Position numbers and translations under genes: made by a program. DNA of 64,000 nt from Galaxea fascicularis (taxonomy: Eukaryota > Cnidaria > Anthozoa > Scleractinia > Euphylliidae). The stretch covers positions 29,226,505 to 29,290,504 of the forward strand of contig OX419336.1 of NCBI GenBank assembly GCA_948470475.1, read 5' to 3'. Numbering within the stretch: the stretch's first letter is position 1; every line of letters begins with the position of its first letter. Below, piece by piece: positions 33,401-41,373 of the stretch. The notes below the pieces were generated by a model. The model ran no database searches, had not been told where the DNA came from, and was given only the letters and a program-made list of their open reading frames with translations.

Positions 33401-34694
33401 GGATACGGATTTGGTGGAATGGGAGGTCAGTGATTTACAAATTTTTACCCAATGTAATTAACGTAATTAGGCGTCTGAAGCTTAATTGTGCCGGAGTGTG
33501 TACATGACAGAGGTGATTGCACTAAAATTATGAATGCTTTCTATAATACTTCGTGTAAAAGCCGTAGTTATGGTGACAACAACTTTACGTATTTAATGGT
33601 CACCAACGTTTTTATTACATGACTAGGTGATTTGTGGATTCATTGAATGCCTCCTGTAGTAATTTATCCATTGATTGATATTTGTTTGACAAGGCTTGGC
33701 TGGTTATCACGGAGTGGGTGGTCTTACTGGCACCTCCGTCTATCGCTCCAATATTCCAAAGGGAAACCAAAAAGGCTTTAAAAGATGGGGATGGGGTCAT
33801 GGCGGATACCATGGATATGGTCACGGACACGGTGGGTGGGGATACGCAGCTCCTTACGGCCACCCCATCACGCATCCTGGGTTCACCAGCATTGGCTTCC
33901 CTGGCCACGCCTTAGCCAGCTTTGACGTTAAGAACAGTATTGCCCAGAAGCGAGGAAAGCAAAAACGACAAGTAGTGGCCCCGTTCAGTGCAATAGGAGC
34001 TGGTCCATTAGCATTGCCGGCTACTCTTCCGGCTGCGCTACCGTCTGCCATCGCCCCACTTGCTCTCCCGGCTACTTACCATACGCCAGTTTTCGCACCA
34101 CTTGCCCATCCTGTCGCTGCTTTTCCATCATACACATCTGTACCAGCAGCTGGTGGTATTCCAGCCGTTCCAAGCGGTCTCCCAATGGTACCCGGACGTA
34201 CGTAGATGATATATTTTGAATGAATATATTTTTTTGTTTATCTTAACATGGGCTGAATGAGACTTTACTTTTAACTAGGTATTGAGATTAAGCTTTAACT
34301 ACGTTTACAGTAATTCTCTACAATAACACAATTCGTGTCATCCAGTTTGTCCTTTTTATGTGACGTTTTTTGGACTCAAAAAGTGATGTGTTTCTAAAGG
34401 GGTTATGTTACGTATTTTCAGATTAACATGAAAAGGACATATTGAAATCGAAGTTAATCCAAATTAATGGTTCGATTTTGTTTAAAATTAGTATTCTAGT
34501 TTTCCAGCACTATCCAGAATTGGCTATACAACTTGATATGTTTCTGTGGTATTGAGCTTTTTGGTTTTTCTATTTTAGTTCACCTCGGCACACCAGCTTT
34601 TGGGGGAATCGCCCTGGGCCGCTCCAATATGCCTCAGGGTCAGTCATTTGGTCCCTTCAGTAACATCAAGAGATCAGAAATGCCAAAAGAATAA
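24471..34694 (+). CDS. Secreted Gly/Tyr/Cys-rich repeat preproprotein, 4 exons, 1,582 aa
   Basis: My model joins exons 24471-27128, 31955-33425, 33694-34197 and 34579-34694. Introns are phase 0 (CTTGAG|GTAAAA to AAATAG|GTGC), then phase 1 and phase 1; total coding length is 1,583 codons including TAA. Residues 1-25 are a signal peptide (LLLAFLVFASLLLVHC). Residues 29-118 are an acidic pro-region. After a KR near 120 come Gly/Trp/Tyr blocks, each ending in a motif such as WYKSNVPKG, FRSGVPKS, FYKSKISEN, FRSKLAKN, VYRSNIPKG or LGRSNMPQG, followed by a charged linker with KR. Four near-identical Cys/Gly modules occupy residues 332-767. Exon 2 adds GCGGCG-rich modules and an Ala/Pro stretch. The same K/R-S-x-V/I-P motif ends modules in the giant gene. 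Many databases would call exons 1 and 2 separate genes; the motif match across the junction and the phase agreement argue for one gene. Function is unknown; an extracellular structural role is inferred. Confidence 0.8.
25464..26770 (+). repeat. Four in-frame tandem repeats of about 330 bp
   Basis: Units start near 25464, 25800, 26130 and 26460 (periods 336, 330, 330); the last is shorter. Each encodes about 110 aa: KGEKSKRDVPDKADKKCCG, a GGCGYGLPG and GGWGGYGG block, a GWGWGGCGYPFSGWGYGG block and the ending CGFYKSKISEN. Units differ by only a few substitutions and small in-frame deletions, so the expansion or gene conversion is recent. Confidence 0.95.
27952..28014. repeat. 27-bp direct repeat, two exact copies 36 bp apart
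   Basis: The block beginning GATTCCCATTAACCCATAAC occurs at 27952-27978 and again at 27988-28014, separated by a 9-bp spacer. It is a simple local duplication. Confidence 0.9.
29545..29815. mobile_element. Fold-back (MITE-like) element, about 270 bp
   Basis: The left end (CTTACCATTTACACGATTCA from about 29555) and the right end (ending GTGTAAATGGTAAGG near 29799) are imperfect inverted copies over about 45 bp, with further matching outer bases (ACCTGG and CCTGGTTT context). No coding capacity is present. Target-site duplication was not clear. Confidence 0.7.
30709..30745. repeat. Hairpin repeat remnant
   Basis: GATATTTACCTCGCCGC and GCGGCTCGATAAATATC form an imperfect hairpin with a TTC loop. 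The preceding TTCACCTCAGTGTCGGTGAA is also a small inverted repeat. It resembles a short fold-back element inserted beside the LINE remnant. Confidence 0.6.
30752..31690 (+). mobile_element. Degraded non-LTR retrotransposon (LINE) 3' fragment
   Basis: Translation with frame changes gives text typical of the end of a non-LTR reverse transcriptase ORF: KLSINIKKTNYVIF, then a K-F-L-x-x-Y-L-D-K-H-L-T segment, IAKSIGILSRTRF, LYYTLIYPYISYCN, and a tail with HRYDTRTASHFRV and a GWNCLPVSI segment. Several stops and frameshifts show it is dead. The 3' end runs into a short ACCATTACTATT-like simple repeat near 31660-31690, as in CR1/L2-type elements. It lies in the intron in the same orientation as the host gene. 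The clade is not certain. Confidence 0.8.
31955..34694 (+). CDS. Exons 2-4 of the Gly/Tyr/Cys-rich gene
   Basis: Exon 2 opens directly after an AG (31953-31954) and has no ATG at its start; the frame begins with GTG, so it is not an independent start. Its first motif, CCGKSKISKD, continues the series at the end of exon 1. It ends at GGAG|GTCAGT (33425). Exon 3 (33694-34197) carries VYRSNIPKG, a Gly/His/Tyr block, QKRGKQKRQ and an Ala/Leu/Pro tail. Exon 4 (34579-34694) carries LGRSNMPQG and a final IKRSEMPKE before TAA. Confidence 0.75.
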
Positions 34695-34957
34695 GCTAAA
34701 TGACTCTTCAGAGGTAAGACTGAGACCCACTCTGCTGAAAACACTGTCATTTGGCTATATGCCGCCTTAATTACTTGGAGCTAGAAGCAGATTAAGCAAC
34801 GTGATGTCTTGGTGTTAGCCAAAAAAGTATACCTGTAAAGTGCCCATTCGTCTTTACTCCCTCATAGCATGTGTTATGTTTGCCGAACATTTTGTTGAAA
34901 TTTTGTTCCTGGGATTGTTTGTGCGTATGTGGTCGTTAGGGTGGTTGTTGCAGTGAT

Positions 34958-35195
34958 CCTGGGGCCCGTTTCGCGAAACTCCCGAAATTTTTCTGGCCTA
35001 TTTCGGGTGCTACAATTTCCTACGTATCTCGAAAACAGAAATGTTTTCAGGAATGAAGTTTTACAGCAAATTTGCCCTTTCGTGTCTTGAAATCAAAGTA
35101 AAAGGCCGGGTTTTCAGAATAAGCGTTTCGCAGTTTGTAAAATGGCTTTTCGGTCCCGAAAAAGTTTACGGGAATTTCGAGAAACGTGCCCCAGG
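34958..35195. mobile_element. MITE-like fold-back element with CCTGGGGC ends
   Basis: The left arm CCTGGGGCCCGTTTCGCGAA and the right arm, whose reverse complement begins CCTGGGGCACGTTTCTCGAA, match over about 38 bp with few differences. The 238-bp interior has no coding capacity. This is a typical non-autonomous inverted-repeat element. Confidence 0.75.
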
Positions 35196-37218
35196 ACTGG
35201 TTTTCCAGTAACGAAGCCTTTGGGTGGTGTCTAGTCCTATTGATTTGGTGCCTCAGAAAGGCGTCTTCCCAACTAAGGAAATGGCAAATAATTAACGATA
35301 AAAATAAACAAGTAAATAAATAACAATCAAACAAGTAGTAAATCAGTAAATAGAACAAACAGGATGCGCGTGAAATTGAAATTGTCTTACTAGGAATAAA
35401 ATCTAATTTTCGAAACTGAAAAGTATTTTGCATGCTTTCGAAGTGTTCAGATTTATCCAGAATAGTATGTTACAGTTGATCAAGCTATGAGGTAGCCTGA
35501 GAGATCGACGTTTGTTTAAAAAAAAGTTAACAACTTGCTTGAATCTCTTATGTCTCAAATTTCTCCCCAGATTTAACATTTTTTTGTGGTTTATTCAGTA
35601 TTACCATGAAAATAGTTTTCTTCTAAAAAGAATTCAATATCTATCTTGGTTTTGCAGAATGAAGAAAGATAAAGAAACTCCCACCTTAAAACTAAATCAA
35701 GCAAGAAGAAAACATGGATTATTTCTATTTTGTATTGTTTGAGGAAGCAAAGCTTTGTAGAGAGGTTATGTGATGCATGTAACTATCTGCACAATGGTTC
35801 CCATACGCTGTCCATGCGCAAATAACAAATGTTTAATAAATTTATTTTTAATTTTAAGATATTGAAAATAAAGTCTCACTTTTGATTTAAGAATGTCTTT
35901 GGTAATTCTGTTTATAAATTTAGTTAAGAAACCTCTAAGCTGAAGGATTATCTGAAACGTGCGTTCATGGTTGGAAAAGAAGCTAAACCTTGAGTTTAAC
36001 CTTCAGTCAACTATACATTTTTCAGTAAAGTGTTTGCTTTTGTTATGACTTAAGAAATACCTAGGGGATGGACAATACCTTATCAATAAACTAATACATT
36101 GTCAATAAATCCGTATCACATGAAAAAGTATAAAGCTCTTTAGAATAATCAAAACTGATAAGACCCTGAAATTGAAAGAAGACAAAATCACATTCGATGT
36201 TGTATGAGATTGTAACTCGCATAAGCCTGAACAGTATAAACGGATGAACAACGTTAAACTTTGTCGTATCAAGTCACAACGTTTTTTCAGACTACTGAAT
36301 TACACTGGCAAATCATTGACAACTACAGGACTCAACACCTTGATGGCTTTAGACTCCTTTCTTGTAAATGCTCAGCAAAGAATCAGGTTTAGCAGTAACT
36401 GAAGAAAAAGTATTCAAAGAAAACTAACATTCTTTCCTACAGCAAGAGATTCGGGCCTTTTTTCTTGTCTTCAAAAATTTTTATGAACTAATTTTAAAAT
36501 GAAACCAACGCCATGAAACAGTAAGGCCTTCCAAATACGGTGCACGGTAGATTGAATCTACAAACACTTGGCACTCAAAAGAGTAAGAAGATGAACTAGT
36601 TTGACAACGGAAATCCTCATCGTAGCCTTGTTACATTCCTACTATGCAACAGCACAGACCCAATTACTGAGACGTACAAACGAGATACGGATGAAGAGCG
36701 CAAACGTTTTTGCGTTTTTGTTTGGCCTTTACTATTCAAAGGATCGTGAAATTGCCAGATTTCAAGCGAACTTTAAGCATTACGTCTATACGCCAAATAA
36801 AAGATGATCTAACGTGCATATGCTCTCAACATGCCTGTATTTGAGTAGTTACTGGAAAATGCTTTACTCTTGGTGTCTTATAACCATCGAAGAAGGTATG
36901 AGAAGGTTTAACTTCTCTTAGGACTTTTGGCCCTTGCAAATATCTGCAGTGCCACTCCTGCTGTAGGCTACTTAGCATGCGTTTCCGTTGGGTTTACAGC
37001 GCTCCAAAGCCGATTTCCAAATTTTGGATGCGCGCGAAATGGGGCGATAACAAAACATAGATTCGAGGTGTGTGGGAAGAGGTGGGGGGGAGGGGGTGTT
37101 AGAGGGAGGAAGGAAACGCTTGCCCACAAACCCCACGATTCCCCTCTCACATCTTTGTTTTACTCTCGCCCATTTCGCACAAATGCAAAATTGGAAACAA
37201 GCTTTCAGGCTACTGCCT

Positions 37219-37632
37219 GAATGTGTTCCCGTGAAAGAAATGAATGTGGATGATATTATGAAAGAAATCATATCTGAACTGCGGAAATGAAAGCAAATGA
37301 AGAATGATTCTCGCAGTTGTGAACGCAGTTTATGCAACTGCGTAAAGAAGCCTGAAAAAAACTCAGGGCTTCAACGGGGGTTTGATTTATATGATTTATT
37401 TGATATATAGCATCCACATTCTTCACGGGAACATATGAACCTACAATTGACCTGCTCCCAACGTCAGTGGCTTCATAGCTCATTTGGCAGGAGCATCGCA
37501 CCGGTATCGCTAGATCACGGGTTCAAACCCCGTTGAAGTCCTAAATTGCGTTCACAACTGCGGGGATCATTCTTCATTTGATCACATTTTCGCAGTTCAT
37601 CTGTGATTTATTTCATATAATTCATCCACAAT
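37219..37632. mobile_element. Nested fold-back element containing a tRNA-like segment
   Basis: Outer arms of about 90 bp (from 37243, and ending at about 37631) are inverted copies, including GAACTGCGGAAATG and CTCGCAGTTGTGAACGCA. Inside, 37466-37541 resembles a tRNA: A-box-like TAGCTCATTTGG, B-box GGGTTCAAACCC, pairing D stem (GCTC/GAGC), pairing T stem (ACGGG/CCCGT) and pairing acceptor ends. A second inverted match links GGCTTCAACGGGGGTTTGA (37365-37383) to the tRNA-like 3' end, and another links 37219-37252 to 37408-37437. It combines SINE-like promoter boxes with MITE-like terminal inverted repeats. Confidence 0.75.
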
Positions 37633-38552
37633 ACTAATTTACCTATGGGGGCTTTGCAAACCACGATTAAAAAAAAACGTCTCAGGAGCTGTATTAAGAA
37701 GATACTAAAATGAAGGCTTTTAAGAACTTTCAATTCTACATGAAGGAAAAAGTACATGAACAGGGTGTATAGTTGGAACCGCTGTAAAGCTGTTACGTTT
37801 TCAATCAACAATGAATTTTCCGCATCCATTTTTCGCGAAGACTTTGTTTTGTTTTCAGATATTCTCTCTACCCTAACCTCGCGCGTTTCTTGTAACTTCG
37901 AAAGGTTTTTACACTCAATAAGTACTTTAAATTCATTTTCTGTCGCTTTGAAGTAGTTTTTCGTGAAAGCCAGGTAAACATTTTAGCTTTCAACGGATTC
38001 GACAAAAATATTCAGCGAGATTCTTCGTGGCTTTCTAGAAACGTGCCTCTGTGCCTCTGGTCCCTTGGCTAGTTCTTTGTATTGTCAGAATTGTCTGCCA
38101 GTTCACATCGTCATTGTCACTTTAAATTCAAGAGTGATACAACTGTACCGTGAGGCTTAATAGGCGATATGCAACCGTGGCAAAATGATTTTGCCACGGA
38201 CGACAAAAAATGTGTAAAGCAAACTGCTTTAGTTAAATTTTGTTTGTCTGTAACTAAGAACATTTTTGATATAATATCAACATCATCATTACTTTTCTTT
38301 ACTGCATATAAAATTCAATTTATCTGGTATTTAGACACGGGTATCTCCACACTGTACTGAGAACGTTTCACCAATATTTCTTTTTGAAGCATATTAAAGC
38401 TCTTTTTTTGTAGATTTGTACCTGTAAAACTTCAAACATTTGGAAAAAAAACTTTCGGATTAGATGATCACTTGAGGATCCCACAAAACTGGTAAATATA
38501 TTGTGTTCGAAAGATAACTTTTATTGTAGGAGTTCCGTTCAAAAACATATAT

Positions 38553-38582
38553 AATTTATATATATATATATATATATATATC
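38553..38582. repeat. TA microsatellite at the left edge of the satellite array
   Basis: A run of alternating TA directly abuts the first satellite unit. A second TA run (about 40822-40838) abuts the last unit. Confidence 0.9.
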
Positions 38583-38583
38583 T

Positions 38584-40822
38584 AACTGGATTTTTTAAAA
38601 CGTGCCTGCAGAAATTGTCAAAACAAGCCAATTCCGCTGCCGTCACAAAGCACAAAGTCAACCCTTCCCCCACCCCTGTGCTTTGACCAAACAACTGCCA
38701 ATCACCCACCCACTGCACACTGTGGGTTCACTCTAATTGGTAATCAAAAGCAAACTATCATTCAAGCCTACACTAGACCAGGCAAAACTGCCAAGGCATC
38801 CTACACTGTAAAGAGCCACTTAATGGGCCTAGAAACTCTAACTGCAGTCAAAGTCTCAAAGCAGGAACCCCCCCCCTGCCCTGTGCTTTTGACAGAAAAC
38901 TGAGACTCACCCACCCACTGTTAGAACTATCCCTAGGCTGTTTGGCAAAGCAGGCCTTGACGGCAAGCCCCCTCCATTTTGGCCGGCCACAGTGGCTTGA
39001 ACACGGGCCGGGCCCGTGTTCAAGCCAAAACTTTAGGGCTACCTTTTTGCAAAATCGCTCAGATATCAAGGGCCGAACGCCTGAAATGCAGTCAAAAACC
39101 AGCTCATGGCACTTGATCTACTCATCCTGGTTCCCAGAATGCCATTCCGGAGAGAAACGCGCAGATATCTAACTGGATTTTTTAAAACGTGCCTGCAGAA
39201 ATTGTCAAAACAAGCCAATTCCGCTGCCGTCACAAAGCACAAAGTCAACCCTTCCCCCACCCCTGTGCTTTGACCAAACAACTGCCAATCACCCACCCAC
39301 TGCACACTGTGGGTTCACTCTAATTGGTAATCAAAAGCAAACTATCATTCAAGCCTACACTAGACCAGGCAAAACTGCCAAGGCATCCTACACTGTAAAG
39401 AGCCACTTAATGGGCCTAGAAACTCTAACTGCAGTCAAAGTCTCAAAGCAGGAACCCCCCCTGCCCTGTGCTTTTGACAGAAAACTGAGACTCACCCACC
39501 CACTGTTAGAACTATCCCTAGGCTGTTTGGCAAAGCAGGCCTTGACGGCAAGCCCCCTCCGTTTTGGCCGGCCACAGTGGCTTGAACACGGGCCGGGCCC
39601 GTGTTCAAGCCAAAACTTTAGGGCTACCTTTTTGCAAAATCGCTCAGATATCAAGGGCCGAACGCCTGAAATGCAGTCAAAAACCAGCTCATGGCACTTG
39701 ATCTACTCATCCTGGTTCCCAGAATGCCATTCCGGAGAGAAACGCGCAGATATCTAACTGGATTTGTCAAAACGTGCCTGCAGAAATTGTCAAAACAAGC
39801 CAATTCCGCTGCCGTCACAAAGCACAAAGTCAACCCTTCCCCCACCCCTGTGCTTTGACCAAACAACTGCCAATCACCCACCCACTGCACACTGTGGGTT
39901 CACTCTAATTGGTAATCAAAAGCAAACTATCATTCAAGCCTACACTAGACCAGGCAAAACTGCCAAGGTATCCTACACTGTAAAGAGCCACTTAATGGAG
40001 CTAGAAACTCTAACTGCAGTCAAAGTCTCAAAGCAGGAACCCCCCCTGCCCTGTGCTTTTGACAGAAAACTGAGACTCACCCACCCACTGTTAGAACTAT
40101 CCCTAGGCTGTTTGGCAAAGCAGGCCTTGACGGCAAGCCCCCTCCATTTTGGCCGGCCACAGTGGCTTGAACACGGGCCGGGCCCGTGTTCAAGCCAAAA
40201 CTTTAGGGCTACCTTTTTGCAAAATCGCTCAGATATCAAGGGCCGAACGCCTGAAATGCAGTCAAAAACCAGCTCATGGCACTTGATCTACTCATCCTGG
40301 TTCCCAGAATGCCATTCCGGAGAGAAACGCGCAGATATCTAACTGGATTTGTCAAAACGTGCCTGCAGAAATTGTCAAAACAAGCCAATTCCGCTGCCGT
40401 CACAAAGCACAAAGTCAACCCTTCCCCCACCCCTGTGCTTTGACCAAACAACTGCCAATCACCCACCCACTGCACACTGTGGGTTCACTCTAATTGGTAA
40501 TCAAAAGCAAACTATCATTCAAGCCTACACTAGACCAGGCAAAACTGCCAAGGCATCCTACACTGTAAAGAGCCACTTAATGGGCCTAGAAACTCTAACT
40601 GCAGTCAAAGTCTCAAAGCAGGAACCCCCCCCCCTGCCCTGTGCTTTTGACAGAAAACTGAGACTCACCCACCCACTGTTAGAACTATCCCTAGGCTGTT
40701 TGGCAAAGCAGGCCTTGACGGCAAGCCCCCTCCATTTTGGCCGGCCACAGTGGCTTGAACACGGGCCGGGCCCGTGTTCAAGCCAAAACTTTAGGGCTAC
40801 CTTTTTGCAAAATCGCTCAGAT
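38584..40822. repeat. Satellite array, four units of about 585 bp
   Basis: Units beginning AACTGGATTT start at 38584, 39171, 39756 and 40341; the fourth is cut at about 482 bp where a TA run begins. Units are almost identical. Differences include a poly-C tract of 9, 7, 7 and 10 C and a few substitutions (for example TTTTTTAAAA versus TTTGTCAAAA near the unit start). Each unit contains a perfect 33-nt hairpin. Open frames crossing the array on both strands repeat with the same period and are not genes. Confidence 0.95.
38994..39026. repeat. Perfect 33-nt palindromic hairpin in each satellite unit
   Basis: GGCTTGAACACGGGCC, one G, then GGCCCGTGTTCAAGCC gives 16-bp perfect arms. The same hairpin recurs at 39579-39611, 40164-40196 and 40752-40784. 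All four copies are intact. Confidence 0.95.
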
Positions 40823-40947
40823 ATATATATATATATACATGTATGGATATATGCAAAAAGAGAGTTTTGAACTGGAGGTCAAGCATCAAAGGATTGATGC
40901 ATCATCTTAGCACATATATTAGCAAGTAGCAAAAGAAAACCTGAAAC

Positions 40948-41098
40948 TTTCACGCTTGTACAGGAGTCGAACCCATCCTGTTGGAGTTGCCCACATAAAA
41001 TCTTTAGTCTTTTGTCTCAATTTATCATTCACTCCTTCCACTTGGTAGCACTGTTATCACAGGGGTCATGGGTTCGACTCCCGAACAAACTTGAAACG
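40948..41098. mobile_element. Fold-back element with B-box-like arms
   Basis: The left arm has GGAGTCGAACCCATCC (40973-40988) and the right arm ATGGGTTCGACTCCCGAACA (from about 41068), inverted copies extending into TTTCACGCTTG and AACTTGAAAC. Both contain a pol III B-box core (GGTTCGACTCC). It looks like a tRNA-derived SINE pair or fold-back element. It is distinct from the one at 37219. Confidence 0.6.
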
Positions 41099-41373
41099 TA
41101 AACGATTATTAATGTGTGTTAATGTAGCTATGCTGAACCTTTTACGTGGATGTGGAGCTGTCTATAGCAAGACGTACACCACCCTGATTTCCAATAAACA
41201 AACAAAAAACGTTTACTCTGATAACTTGAACCGATGTGACCGTTTCTCCTTGTAATATCAAGCTAAAAAAATTACATTCGTTAATCGCTCTAAGAGGTAT
41301 CTGCCCTCACTTTGTACCTGTATGTAAGCTATATAAATTATGTAAACATGACTTTCCATCTGCGGTCACTTGA

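Larger units (their letters stand above)
34695..38552. other. Intergenic, repeats but no gene
   Basis: Downstream of the Gly/Tyr/Cys-rich gene. Candidate polyadenylation signals (AATAAA) occur at about 35303 and 35395, but these are 600-700 bp past the stop. Two fold-back elements are listed separately. Remaining frames are short and low-information. Confidence 0.6.

Noticed and set aside
24471..34694. Minicollagen identity for the Gly-rich gene
   Set aside because: There is no Gly-X-Y collagen triplet run with Pro and no minicollagen-type Cys domain at the ends, although KR pro-peptide processing is similar.
37466..37541. Possible functional tRNA gene
   Set aside because: D, T and acceptor stems pair, but no anticodon stem forms and it is embedded in inverted repeats, so it is a tRNA-derived repeat.
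6970..40822. Link between the 585-bp mean spacing of His/Pro modules and the 585-bp satellite
   Set aside because: The sequences are unrelated and module spacing varies widely, so the equal number is coincidence.
38848..40870. Repeated 79-192 codon frames on both strands
   Set aside because: They recur with the 585-bp satellite period, run across unit boundaries and show no protein-like features.
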